The notes under the pieces were generated by a model. The model did not search any database and had not been told where the DNA came from. It saw only the letters and a list, made by a program, of their open reading frames with translations. From positions 13,749,501-13,813,500 of the forward strand of contig JBBMOA010000018.1 of the NCBI GenBank assembly GCA_037954235.1: a DNA stretch of 64,000 nt, given 5' to 3'. Source of the stretch: Aulostomus chinensis (Eukaryota; Chordata; Actinopteri; Syngnathiformes; Aulostomidae). Of this stretch, positions 22,515 through 34,423 are shown piece by piece (position 1 is the stretch's first letter; each line of letters starts with the position of its first letter). Both the position numbers and the translations under genes were made by a program.

Positions 22515-24025
22515 AACTAATACTGATTGATTATGAGACAGATTCTACATATTTGACACTATATTTTATGCTTTTTCTGTTGAGCTCAGCATGTCATTTG
22601 TCCAACCCCGAGGTGGACCTCAGTTGCATTGTGGGAGTTTGCAATCGAAAATTACAAGTTGTGTTTCCAACACAGTATTGAATTTAAAAAGATGTTGATG
22701 GAAATTGCAAAAATTAAAAAAAAAAAAAAAAACAACCCCCCCAAAAAAACTGCCTTCAGTTTTGAAGAAAAAAAAAAGAATTTTCAGCCTGCGTGGGGTG
22801 GTTTTTACTTCTCCTGTAAAAAAAATAATAAATCACAAAATGTTAAATGGGAAACCCCTTTAAAGAATGAGCTCTTAACTGATATGACTGATCAGCTGGT
22901 TTACAGCATCTTCTTGGATATACAACATAACAATGGAACTAAATGAAAAGGAGCTAATCAACGGTTCTTGAGGAATTATTTTCACGCGGCTACCTGCTAC
23001 TATTTGTCACCGGAAGAAGGCCAGGACAACTTTGCCACAGTCGTGCGTAACGCTGCCTAAACCGCCATCTTTTGGCTGAAAGTACAGATTGCGTTGCCTA
23101 ATTGATCCGGTCTAAACCAGTTGATGAAAACACGCCTAATTCTCTTTACGTTTTATATGACAGTTTCACTAAAAATCAGCTTGATAACTAAATTGAAATG
23201 TGACTACAAAGTTTATTTCCCAAAGTTTATAAATAAGTTAAAGAGAAGAATGATTAATGAAGAGCCTTCATAAGAATCGGTCACATGTCAAACACATGCA
23301 GGCCTTTGAGTCGACTCTCCTGCACCATCACTTGTGATCTTCGGGTGGCGCCGTGTGACCACACACGCCTCTATCTCTCCCTTCACTTCAGACTCAGTTG
23401 CACTCCAAGAAATCAGTGAGTCTCTGTCTAGTAGACCAACTGGCATGTCTGTGTTGAGGGTGTCAAATCAGGAAGTGATCATGTGCCGACACTTCGGTTG
23501 GGTTGGAGAAAAGACGTCTGGGCCCCGTCACAGTCCTGGTAAACACCTCCGTTCTGTAACACTCGTATGTAGATTTCTTTTCTGTGTGTTTACCAGTGTA
23601 ACTAACATGTTACACTAATGTGCACCACTGTCAGCCCCATCATTACCATGTTGTTTATTTATATATGTTAATTCATGTAGTTTTTTACCTGGAGGCCTAA
23701 CACGTTGACCAGAGAATGCACCGAAAAAATAGCAACGGAAAAAAAAAAAACAACTGCCTATTAGTGTCTTTCCAACCTCAGTGGAATGTCACAGACAAGT
23801 ATTTTTTCACTACACTTAAAATCAGATAGCACACGAGGTATGTAGCTCCTGTATGTGTGTGTGTATGTGTGTGTGTGTATGTGTGTGCGCGTGTGTGTGT
23901 GAGATTCAGATAATTCTTGATGTTTTTGTTCGGTGCTTGCGTTGCTTTCTATTATCATTTGTCTCTAGAAATCCTTTTAAAAATCTTCAGATGTTTCACT
24001 CCTGTCATTGTAACAGCCTTCGTAT

Positions 24026-24080
<55 letters not shown>

Positions 24081-24845
24081 CGCGTGTGTGACAGTGACCC
24101 CCTGAATGAAACATGCGACCCCCCCCCGATCCATTCCATCCACTATCCATTTTTGTGTCTATGCTGCAGTGAAATCCACTAACACGCTGATTAACCACAC
24201 AAAGTCTTCAAAAAGCAATGTAAAGCCGCTACTGAGAAGAAAAAAAAAACAACAACATTTTTACGTACAAAAGATCTCACACAAAAAAGAAAAAAAAAAT
24301 CTAGTTCCAGAAATGCATGTGCTATGTGCATGCCACACCGTGGGTTAACAGTCATCTTCAGGACATAAAAGAAAAGCAGACTAATGAATTCAGAGGAATT
24401 TAAGAAAAAAAAAAAAAGATATATGAATAGATAGATGTTTTTAAAAAGCAACATTTTCTTTTTTTCTTCTATTTTTGAAAACAAAAAAGATTAAAATAAA
24501 AAAAAACTAGTTAAAAACACAAGACTTTGGTGAGAGTCTAGTTTGTTTGTTTGTTTGGGTTTTTTCTTTTCCTTCTGTTACATGGGTTTGAGGCACAACA
24601 CAACCATGTTCAGGACACCACAAAAAAAAGAACTGTTTTTAAAGTAAAAAAAAAATGTAAACAAAGAAAAGAAAGTACAGTTCAGAGGATGGTGTGTTCT
24701 CCTGTCTACTTTTGTGGGGGTGCAGGAGTTAACCGAATCGGATGATGTACTCATTTACAACTGGCTGTGGAACCTTTGATCTCTCTCTCTCTCTCTCTTT
24801 CACTCACTCCCTCTTTTTTCCTCTCTCACTCTCACTCTTTCACTC

Positions 24846-24883
<38 letters not shown>

Positions 24884-25000
24884 CAGCTCTCACACTCGAT
24901 CTGTGGCACTCTCGATCTGTCTCACCGCTATTTCTACCAGTGCATTTTGTAATTCCGAACAGAACTCTTCCTAAAGAATAAAAGCCAGAGAGAATGCACA
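20887..25000 (+). other. cacna1a: cacna1a 3' untranslated region (extent inferred)
   Basis: This A/T- and pyrimidine-rich sequence has no supported coding exon. It contains a (TA)n run near 22466-22510, A-runs near 22710 and 24290-24510, a (TG)n tract at about 24025-24080 and a (CT)n tract at 24780-24885. The hexamer AATAAA at 24977-24982 is the best placed poly(A) signal. Earlier AATAAA-like sites exist near 22805 and 24495, so shorter 3' ends are possible. Confidence 0.55.
24977..24982 (+). terminator. cacna1a: Candidate cacna1a polyadenylation signal AATAAA
   Basis: A canonical hexamer within ctaaagaataaaagcc, followed by T-rich sequence and placed before the satellite and the convergent gene ier2. 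No transcript evidence is available here. Confidence 0.4.
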
Positions 25001-25604
25001 CCGGTTTGCCTTCAGCTCATTTCTTGTCCACATAATTGCTTTGATCTTTTAAACTGCAGTCTTGAAACGGTGTTAATGAGTTAAACACAGCCTTTCCATG
25101 CAATAGAGTCACGTTATGTTGTGTTACGCATCAGAAGTCCTCACGGGGCCTGACATCCACAGCAAGACTACAGACACCGTGAGCTGCTCCTTGTCACTGT
25201 GACCTTGACCTCTAAATTTTCTTCAGCTCATCCTTGAATCTCAGTTTGCACTGTTCTTACTTCCCTCAAGACATTCCGGGCAAACTGTGTTCGTGTGACG
25301 TGGCGGTGACCTTTGACCAGCAAAATCCTATCACTAATTAAGAGCCGGCGAATATTTGAGCCAAATTTGTAGAAACAAAGTGGAAAGATATTATAAAAAT
25401 AACCCAAAAAAGGTGTTTTTTGGATGAATGGATGGACAACAACCTGAAAACATGGTGCCTCCACAATGGGAGCAGATCCATACACAACCACGTGTACCAG
25501 AGCAAATAGATGTCAACACCAACTTGCTGCTACGCCTTTGGACCAATGTGTCATCATTCAGGTAAAATCTGTGCCTTTATTACTTCAGACAAACTCTTTG
25601 TACA
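25000..25604. other. Intergenic sequence downstream of cacna1a
   Basis: No gene is seen. The part from about 25140 to 25480 (tgacctttgaccag, aaatttgtagaaac, ggacaacaacctgaaaacat) resembles a decayed copy of a dispersed repeat that I remember from percomorph genomes, on the plus strand. The family name is uncertain. Confidence 0.4.
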
Positions 25605-26936
25605 GTATACTACAGTATAGTATAGTGTAGTATCCTATCATACAGTGTAGTACAGTATAGTGTAGTGTGGTACAGTATCCTTTAATACAGTGTAGTACAG
25701 TTAAGTGTTGTGTGATATAGTATCCTATAATACAGTGTAGTACAGTATAGTGTAGTGAGGTGCAGTATCCTATAATACAGTGTAGTACAGTGTAGTGTGG
25801 TACAGTGTAGTACAGTATAGTGTAGTGTGGTACAGTGTAGTACAGTATAGTGTAGTGTGGTACAGTATCCTATAATACAATTTAGTGTTGTGTGGTATAA
25901 TATCCTATAATACAGTGTAGTACAGTATAGTGTGGTACAGTGTAGTACAGTGTAGTGTAGTGTAGTACAGTGTAGTATAGTGTAGTGTAGTACAGTGTAG
26001 TACTGTATAGTGTAGTGTGGTACAGTGTAGTACAGTATAGTGTAGTATAGTACAGTGTAGTACAGTGTAGTGTAGTACAGTGTAGTGTAGTACAGTGTAG
26101 TACAGTGTAGTGTAGTGTAGTACAGTGTAGTGTAGTACAGTGTAGTACAGTGTAGTGTAGTACAGTGTAGTACAGTGTAGTGTAGTATAGTACAGTGTAG
26201 TACAGTGTAGTGTAGTGTAGTGAAGTACAGTGTAGTGTAGTACAGTGTAGTACAGTGTAGTGTAGTACAGTGTAGTACAGTGTAGTGTAGTACAGTGTAG
26301 TACAGTGTAGTGTAGTATAGTACAGTGTAGTACAGTGTAGTGTAGTGTAGTGAAGTACAGTGTAGTGTAGTGTAGTGTAGTACAGTGTAGTGTAGTGTAG
26401 TGTAGTATAGTGTAGTGTAGTACAGTGTAGTGTAGTGTAGTGTAGTACAGTGTAGTGTAGTGTAGTGTAGTACAGTGTAGTGTAGTGTAGTGTAGTACAG
26501 TGTAGTGTAGTACAGTGTAGTACAGTGTAGTGTAGTACAGTGTAGTACAGTGTAGTGTAGTACAGTGTAGTACAGTGTAGTGTAGTATAGTACAGTGTAG
26601 TACAGTGTAGTGTAGTGTAGTGAAGTACAGTGTAGTGTAGTGTAGTGTAGTACAGTGTAGTGTAGTGTAGTGTAGTATAGTGTAGTGTAGTACAGTGTAG
26701 TGTAGTGTAGTGTAGTACAGTGTAGTGTAGTGTAGTGTAGTGTAGTACAGTGTAGTGTAGTGTAGTACAGTGTAGTATAGTGTAGTGAAGTACAGTGTAG
26801 TGTAGTGTAGTGAAGTACAGTGTAGTGTAGTGTAGTACAGTGTAGTGTAGTGTAGTGAAGTACAGTGTAGTGTAGTGTAGTGTAGTATAGTGTAGTGTAG
26901 TGTAGTGTAGTGTAGTATAGTGTAGTACAGTGTAGT
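25605..26936. repeat. Pentanucleotide-based satellite, about 1.33 kb
   Basis: The array is built almost entirely of 5-bp words: TGTAG, TACAG, TATAG, TGAAG and, near its left end, TGTGG. There are roughly 260 words. The left part (to about 25900) also carries tatcctataatacag-type variants; the right part is more uniform. A longer word order, tgtagtatagtacag, recurs at 26181, 26311 and 26581, showing higher-order repeats. The plus strand has TAG in all frames, and the minus strand has no stop words but also no ATG. Confidence 0.97.
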
Positions 26937-27541
26937 AAACAGAAATGTATTGTTCTTTGAATAAGTTCTGGTCTGAAGATTCCCTCTGTAGTTTGGACTT
27001 ACAGCAGTAGAGCTCGGTTATTAAAGGTCAGAGGTCACTTCAAGCTGATTGATAACAATCTTCTTAAAATGCCTTATTGTCAAAAGCCCTGCCCTTTAAT
27101 ACGATTGAAATCCACAACGGTTTTCTAAATTTTATGGGTTTGAACTTCAAGTAGTTTGCAGTCACTCACCACGCCGTAAACTAATGTTGCTGGTTAGCTT
27201 GTCGTGGATTTTTATGGAATAATCTTTTTAGTTTTTTTGATATCCTTCAATGAATACTCCATTAACTACAACCACTGGAGACTGACATGTAGATTTGAGA
27301 TCTTTTCTTTCGGTCCCCGTTTTCACCAGTCAGACTCTCAAAGCGCATTTGAAAGGTAGAAAACTAGAAAAACGTGTAAAACGAAGTCGGTCAGTGTTCC
27401 AATACTGATGCTGATGCAGGTGGATCACCGCACGCGCTCAGTGAGTCCATCGCTCACGTCTCAAATTCATTACTGAAATTCAAAAGTGTTTTTTGATGCA
27501 TGAGAGGAAGAATATGGGTGGTACTTCAGTGAGTACAACAG

Positions 27542-27579
<38 letters not shown>

Positions 27580-28371
27580 GAGTAGAATGTGTGTCCTTGC
27601 CAGCATGTCCAGACGGTTCCGGCCTCCCGGTCCTGAGTATACACAGACACGGAGCTCCGGTTTCAGCCGGACGGATAAGCAGCAAAGTGGAGGCCCTCAC
27701 AGGGATCATGCAGGCACTTCCCCCCACATTCCTTCCTCTGTTTTCCTGGGTTAACCCCCCCCACCCCCACCAAACACACTGACCCTTCTGAAACCCTGTA
27801 CGGATGGCTCAACAGACCAAAACACTAAACCACCATTTTGAAAGTAAAGGTTTTTTTTTTTCAGTTAAATCTAAAAGTTACTGGAGTTCTTTATCAAGCT
27901 AAATAAGAAATAGAAGAAAAAAAAAACCTGTCAGTCAAACCAGAGTTGCTGATTAAGATTCTAATATTTTAGGTCAGTAAACCTGACAAACAACTGCAGT
28001 CTTATCTACCCCACTGACCCTGCTCCCTTTATTAACCCTTCACTGGCGGCCCTGACTCTCAGCATGTCACCGCTCAGCTCCTTTTCAACCTCCATCTCCT
28101 TCCTCACCCAGCAGAGCAGGCTCCTCAATTGTCCCTAAGCTTTTGTTCTGGAAATCGGCGTAGGGGGTTGTGAGGCTGACAAAAAAAAAAAAAAGGGAGG
28201 GGGAGGGGGGTTGGGGGGCAAACTTCTTCACACCAAAATCAATTTCCTGTTACTTCCAAACACTCAACACTTTCACATCCTCCAAAAAATTCTTGGCTGT
28301 CACAGCAGAGGAACTGTTTTCACCGTGCACAAAGAAACAGACACCAGACCAGATACCTTGACTAGGAGAAG
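26937..28371. other. Intergenic sequence between the satellite and ier2
   Basis: No recognisable gene. It contains a (TG)n tract at about 27546-27576 and short A- and G-runs near 28180-28215. Confidence 0.5.
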
Positions 28372-28377
28372 TTTAAT
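28372..28377 (-). terminator. ier2: Candidate ier2 polyadenylation signal ATTAAA
   Basis: Minus-strand ATTAAA, about 410 bp after the stop codon. It is the first common signal variant found downstream; without transcript data it stays tentative. Confidence 0.35.
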
Positions 28378-28787
28378 AAATACTGAGGTAGTTGTAGTCT
28401 GCGTTCAACACTTGGATTCATCAACACAGTTCACATCTTCAGCTCAAGTCCTCAACACAATCATTTTCTATAGAGCAACTTGTTCTCTATACTTGTAGAA
28501 ATGGTAAAAAAAGGCAACTTTGTGTCAGTTCCGATCAAGACGGACCCGTCTCGAGGCCTGTGTAAAGGGGCTGGGGGGCCACATTCAGGCCAAAAGTCAC
28601 AGTAGCCGCCACACACAACCTGTTCCGCCATTCCTGCAACACGACCCGGTTTCTTCGTGTTCTCATCCGACTTTGGGACGCTCCCTCTCGGGGTGAAAGA
28701 GCCGGACTCGGCGTGGGACGCTTCAGGGTCCCACCAAGCCGCCTCCTAAAGTTTCTCGGCCTTTTCTCTTTCCAGCTGCGTAGAGCT

Positions 28788-29300
28788 TCAACACGCAGCG
28801 ATAGCCCTCTGGAGGGGGATGGGGGTCGCTACCAGTTCACTACCGCAGCTCACATAGTCCACCAAGGCGAGCTGCTGGGGGAAGTTGCCCGACTCTAGCT
28901 TGGCTTTCTTACAAGGTAAAAAGTCCGGTTCTGCGGCTGCTTTACCGCGTCTTTTTCTGGAGTTCTGAGCGGGGTTGGCCGGGCACAAATACAGCTTGTT
29001 GTCTGCGCCGGTGCGCGTCTCCTCTGGAGATGAAGTCCGAGGCTCGCCGGGTGTCTGGAGCTCCTCCTGGTCGCCTGCAGGCTCCGCGGTCATCGCTACC
29101 GTGGAGGGCGGCTGCACACATTCCGAGGTCGCGCTCTCCTGGGCCGCATGAGCCGCGTGGTAGATGTCCCGGGCGGATTTCATGACCAGGGTGAGTAGCA
29201 GGCTGCGGTGCAGGCGGAGACCCCCTCGCTGGCTGCGGGAGCTGTACAGTTTCCCCAAAGCCACGACCATGATCCTCTTGGCCTCGGTGCTGACCTCCAT
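28788..29300 (-). CDS. ier2: Immediate early response 2 protein
   Basis: A single-exon gene of 170 codons. The N-terminus MEVSTEAKRIMVVALGKLY, then SSRSQRGGLRLHRSLLLTLV and MKSARDIYHAA, is the conserved IER family domain, which links these proteins to PP2A regulation and growth-factor responses. Further on, SRKRRGKAAAEPDFLPCKKA is a bipartite nuclear localisation signal. The start at 29298-29300 was chosen because homology begins there; an in-frame ATG 37 codons upstream lies close to the predicted transcription start and adds an unrelated peptide. The intronless structure, upstream CRE and position beside cacna1a and nacc1 support ier2 over ier5 or ier5l. Confidence 0.9.
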   Translation of the reverse strand: MEVSTEAKRIMVVALGKLYSSRSQRGGLRLHRSLLLTLVMKSARDIYHAAHAAQESATSECVQPPSTVAMTAEPAGDQEELQTPGEPRTSSPEETRTGADNKLYLCPANPAQNSRKRRGKAAAEPDFLPCKKAKLESGNFPQQLALVDYVSCGSELVATPIPLQRAIAAC

Positions 29301-29411
29301 GTCCCTGTTACTTCTGAAACTGGTCCAAGACAAACAGTCTGTGGTTACTCCTGTTTGGGTTGTACGCCCCGTCGTCTTCACAAAGATACGACACAAACCC
29401 GGCAAAGACAA

Positions 29412-29435
29412 GTATTTATCACCTCGCTGACGTCA
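29412..29435 (-). promoter_or_regulatory. ier2: ier2 core promoter: CRE plus TATA-like box
   Basis: A perfect palindromic CRE, TGACGTCA, at 29428-29435 lies 8 bp upstream of a TATA-like gataaatac (minus strand, 29412-29420). The TATA-like box is about 110 bp before the ATG. This arrangement fits a CREB/ATF-driven immediate-early gene. A further CGTCA half-site lies near 29445. No convincing serum-response CArG box was seen in the nearby sequence. Confidence 0.75.
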
Positions 29436-29439
29436 CACA

Positions 29440-32400
29440 CCGAGCGTCATCTGAAGAGCCCCGCCCTGTGGTCCTACTCTCTCTCAAAAAAAAAAACCTG
29501 GATGGAAAATTGATTGACTGGAAGCCACCAACAGAGTCCAAACCAATTAAATGAAGAAGCAAGTACAGTACTGATTACTGATGGGAACAGTGGAGAACAT
29601 CCTGCAGTAACCATGCAGGAGTACTACATTACACAAATATTATTTGTGTTTTAAACACATGTATACAGAGACGTGTACTGCAAGTGTAGGTATTTATATT
29701 CAGTGAACAACATTATTACAGGCCTTTTGTAGACAATGTTATTGAACACCAGGTCATTTCCTTCATGATACTATCAGTCAGTTCTCTGAGGGAAAACAGC
29801 TTCCTGGGTGAATTTCAAGTTTTTGGAAGGGACGATTTTGAAATCATGCAAATGATTAAACATTCACGTTTAGTGGGGGGGGGGGGGGGGGGTGTGGAGC
29901 CTATCCCAGCAGCCTTCAGGTGAGAGGCGGGGTTCACCCTGGACAGGTCACCAGTCCATCACAGGACCAACACAGAGAGACAGACAACCATTCACACTCA
30001 CAGTCACACCTACGGTCAATTTAGAGTATCAATCAGCCTCGTCCTCTCTTGATGTCTTTGGACTGTGGGAGGAAGCTGGAGTACCAGAGAGAACCCACAC
30101 AGGAACAGGGAGAACATGGAGACTCACACAGAAAGATCCTGTGCTGGAGCCGGGACTGGAACCAGGAACCTTCTTGGTGTGAGGGGACAGTGCTGACCAC
30201 TGCACCACCTAAAACATATAAATTAGAAATAAAATGAGAAGTCACTAACCCTAACCCCCATTGAAGTATTCTTTCCTTTTGTCATTGTTGTAAGACTGAA
30301 CAACATCAATGGCCTAAATCATATGATAGATATACAATGTTTTTGGTCGGATAGAATTTAGCAGCAAGTTCAATGTGATAACACCCACCCAGTATAGCAC
30401 CCAGTACTGACTACTGACTACAAAATAACAATATTCATCTCGTATTTTTACTCAGCAGCTTGTCCTGTTAGATCCTGTATTGCAAGTTTAGCATTTTTAT
30501 GTATTAATCATATTCAAAAAATTTTTTTTCAGGCAACTGATTGTATTTTACATACCAGCCATAGACAGTGTGTGTGGACAGTGTTCCCAAGTGTATTTTG
30601 ACTCTCAAGTATTCAAAAATAGGTGTCTTGAGCTCACAGAGACATCATGTGACCCCTGCGTCACTTCTTTCTGACTCCGAACCGTAGAAAGAGCCAGCCA
30701 CAGTAACAAAACAGCAACAAATTGCCCTCAAAATTTCTGCATACAAATACTCAAATGCATCATTTGGTAGAATCCACGTCTTCTTTGTGCTGTATGCTCA
30801 GTAACCCATAAACACTTTTGGATGTGTGTGAGCGAGTGGATTCAGCTGAATGCTCCTGCTGGTCGCGCTCGGCACAACCGTAGGGAGACGCCCCGGAGAC
30901 TTGATACACGGACATTTTTGGGGCTTCCTCTGTTGCGCCGTCGGTGTTAGCTCTCAATCACCATTAGCTTCTAGCTAATTATATGCGTCTGGTTCCCATG
31001 TCGTGGTGAAACGGACAGCTTTGGACAGTTTTGTTGTTTGCAACTGTTAGCGGTTCGTCACCGTTAGCTTCAAGCTACGTGTATAGCTGCCCTTTCTCTA
31101 CTCTTCAGTCACAAAGAAGTGATGGAGTGAATTTGTGTCTTTTTTTGGGTGAAGTATCACTTTTATGTGATTATTTTATTCTCACATGCAAGCAAACCTA
31201 TTGTGCCATTGGAATACCGCCAATGTCCTTCAATGAGCTGAACTCTCGCGGAACTGTACCACGACTCAGTGGTTAAATAAGAAGTAGTGCATGGAGTAAA
31301 ATTATCACAACATATTGGAGATACTGCATTTGTTTGGACTCCTGCGAGATGTTTGCAACCAAAATGTGTTGCTCATTTGACGTATAAATGTAGGAAAATA
31401 TATCATGAATACCAGAGCTGCTTGGGTTTATAACTCCACACCACAACAGGCTCGTGATGCCAAACAACTGTTGTTTGTAATGTTACATCACGTCTCCTCT
31501 CTGACTCCTCGGTTCTGCCCACTGAAAAGTGAATCCTGGAGTAGACAATGTGTCACCTGCCTATATTTAGTCAGTCTCACTGCTGGGATGACAACACTTC
31601 CACTGCTCATGTTATCTTGAGCAGCCAGAAGAGGTTTGCCTGCAACAGTCTCAGAGCTTTATCTCTCTCTCCCTCTCTCCCTCTCTCTCTCAGACTCACC
31701 CATCCCCCAGCGTGTTGCTTCCTCTGGCAGGAAAGAGAAAAGGAGGGAGGGGGTGAGCAGGCAGATGCCCATATTAAGTACATCCTGCTCTTTTGGTACA
31801 TACAGAGGAAAACCCATGACGCGAGCGGGAGCCCTCATTTCCTGAGGCCATTTAAAGTAACAGCAGTGAAGATTGCGTCAGGGCGTAGCTGCTTCCCCCA
31901 GCCCATATTTGGATAATGGAATCCGTTCAGCCTCTGAAAACAAGCGATAATCCTCATCACTGTTGCATATTAGCTCAAATTTTTAAAAAAAGGATTAAAA
32001 ATATCTCACCCTCAAGCATCAGTCTGAGGTGTGTGTGCTGTGCTAGAGTTTATTTAGAGAGAACTAGAGCTCCATCCTGCTGCAAACCTCCACAGGAATT
32101 TGTGGTATGCAGTTGATTGTTCCTGGTGCAGCTGCACTAAAGCAACACACACGTCACAGTGCCGGCGGTAGAGATGTATCATTACTGTCAGAAAGAGTTA
32201 CTGTCTTCAGTTTGGAATGATTAAAAAAAAATAATGGTCAAAGTGAAGGGAGGAAAAAGACATTTTGGATTATATTTCTCAATAATAACAAATAATTTTA
32301 AGAACTTCAAGTGATTTTTAGAGCAAGGGTGCCCGACACTTTTCTTAAAATTAATGTAAGGAGCCAACTGTCCCTTAATTGAATATTAATTAAGCTTTAA

Positions 32401-33277
32401 CATTGTTGACAACTTAACACTTTATGTTTCATTGACAGTGAGATCAATTAATTAAAGTGCATTTTGTATCACGGTAAAGAAATCACCATTAATGGAACTA
32501 CTGTATATTTTTAAATCATTTACAAAATATTAAAAACTATTATTATAAGGCCCCCAATTCCGCCAGTCCTAGTGTTGCATGTGTTAAGTTTCAAAAATTC
32601 AAAGAAGCAGGATGAAAACTTGGACTGTGTTCATTGAGATCCAATAACATATTGAAGAGTGCCCTCTTGTGGTTGTCGTGTGGAATTGAAATTGAAGGCC
32701 ACGAGAGAGCTTGAGTACAGGGAGAGGAAATAAAACCCAGAATTCCCTCTACGTTGTGTTTCTGCTCAACAAAGTAAAACGCAGCTCCGTATTGTCTTTT
32801 GGGTGAGCATGAATGAGACTTTCATCCCAGTCGGAGTCCTGTGTGTCCTAAAGCTTATTTTATATTCTACATTTGTCTTCTGGCTGTGAATCCTCTGTGG
32901 TATTCATGGTGAGATGCTCATCTGGTTCACATTTGGATCATTACACAACGACTGCACTGGAATGGAACTGATTGTTTTTGAAGATATTGAAGCTGTGCTG
33001 ATCAACATGGTCCACAAGAGGGCGGAATTTCACAGACTTGATGAAGAGAGTGGATTTAGGCCTTTGAGTCAGAAAAGTGAAGAGAATGTGAAGGCGCCTT
33101 AACCCTTTATTCAATTTCATGGCCAGCAGCTTAAAAACAAAACAAGATACAATCAGTCAATGTGCAAAACCTGATGTCTAAAAAGTGGAGAGATGCAACT
33201 GGGGGGGGGGGGGGGGGGGGCTGTTAGCTGAAATCTCAACATGCCCAAACCACCCAAAAACATTGATTCACAAACGC
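29440..33277. other. Intergenic, repeat-bearing sequence upstream of ier2
   Basis: No gene is recognised. It contains a SINE at 29892-30210, a G-run at 29875-29891, and a dispersed repeat stretch at about 30600-31180 (tatgctcagtaaccca, tttttgggtgaagta) whose relative occurs at about 33900-34270. Confidence 0.5.
29892..30210 (-). mobile_element. tRNA-derived SINE-like element (copy 1)
   Basis: Minus-strand element. The tail region lies at its left end (gagcctatcccagcag), and the head at its right end includes ggtggtgcagtggtcagc (A-box-like). It is shared with the copies at 35863-36210 and 55555-55920. A G-run of about 17 bases abuts the tail. No clear target duplication is seen. Confidence 0.8.
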
Positions 33278-33888
33278 TAAGGCTGCATCCGAATTGCCAA
33301 GTAGGTCTGATCGTAGGTCTCAGAGTAGGTCGTAGGCTGTCCCAGACCACAACTGGTGCGAGTAGCGACCTACTTTGACCTAATTCCAGCCTAAACACAC
33401 CCACATTGTAGGTCGGTTCAGGTGCATCCTAAAGAGCAACCTATGATCCACAACGCACCGCCGACTTCCTCTTTGTCCCCTAAAAACTTGTGGACTCGCA
33501 AGCCAAGTTTGCGCCACCAACAGTCTCCCATTCTCATGCAACACCAACATTTATAGTCAATGTTGATGACTAAAGGTGTGGTCACACCAAAGGCGACGCA
33601 GTGTGAACACACCTGTACAGGTGCGTTAATGTGCTTAATAATAGAGAATGAGTGAAAGGTGCGTTAAGAGTGGAGTGCAGTACGACTGTCAGGCCAGCAG
33701 GTGGGGCTTTCGTTGGTGCTGTCTACCTATTTGCAGTGTCTGTGCTCTGCCAGCAGAGGTCATGCTTCACCACCAGTCTTCTAGGGTGTCCGAATGGTGC
33801 CGCCTACATAGGCTGTAGTAGTAGGCTGTAGCGGTAGGTCGTAGCGGTAGGACGTAGGTTGCCACTTGGCAATTCGGACGCAGCCTTA
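33278..33888. mobile_element. DNA transposon-like element with about 25-bp terminal inverted repeats
   Basis: The left end taaggctgcatccgaattgc and the right end gcaattcggacgcagcctta are inverted copies with one mismatch, about 610 bp apart. The interior near the right end has gtaggtcgtagcggtaggtc-type short repeats, and the left interior has related gtaggtc words in the opposite sense. There is no transposase. A clear target duplication was not found, so the superfamily is open. Confidence 0.75.
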
Positions 33889-33899
33889 AACACATTGTG

Positions 33900-34423
33900 C
33901 TTCATCTTTATCCAGATATATGCTCAGTAACCCACACTTTGATTTGAGCTAACAGCTAAGTACTTCCAGTTCAGCGCTAACATGAGCAAGTGTGAGTGAG
34001 TTGGCTCAGCTGAATGTGCTAGCTTGTCTCAGCGCCACCACCAGAGTAGCATAGGTGCTACAGACTTTGAAAACAGCCATTTTGTTCAGTTTTGCTGTCG
34101 TTTTGTTGCTTTAGCTTTTGTTGGCCTCCGAATGCCATTGGCCTCAAACTAAATATACGTGGCTGGCTCTTTTTCAACACTTCTGGAGACACAAAGATGT
34201 GAAACAGCAGTGAAAAAAAAACATCTTTGTGAGTACAAGAAAGGCATGTTTTGGGCGAAGTGTCCCTTTAAAGAAGTTCTCCTTCAAATGTCATCCCAGC
34301 ATCATGGAGTGGGCTGGAACAGTGAGCTGCACTTCTTTGAGGATCAGTGAGTGACAACCCCCCCCCCCCCCCCCCCCCTCCCCCCGTGGCGCACTAACAG
34401 TTCAAGTTTACAGGATGACTTGA
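33900..34423. other. Intergenic with dispersed repeat and C-run
   Basis: It shares words such as tatgctcagtaaccca, caagtgtgagtgag and gggcgaagtgtccctttaa with the block at 30600-31180, suggesting a second member of one repeat family. A C-run lies at about 34359-34385. Confidence 0.45.

Noticed and set aside
25605..26936. CRISPR-like array of short repeats
   Set aside because: There are no unique spacers; the array is simple tandem pentamers in a vertebrate genome.
29301..29411. N-terminal extension of ier2 by 37 codons (MSLPGLCRIF...)
   Set aside because: It has no family similarity, lies immediately after the TATA-like box, and the conserved protein starts at MEVSTEAKRI.
29892..30245. Possible tRNA gene in the SINE head
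   Set aside because: Only A- and B-box-like words remain and a cloverleaf is not supported; it is part of a dispersed SINE.
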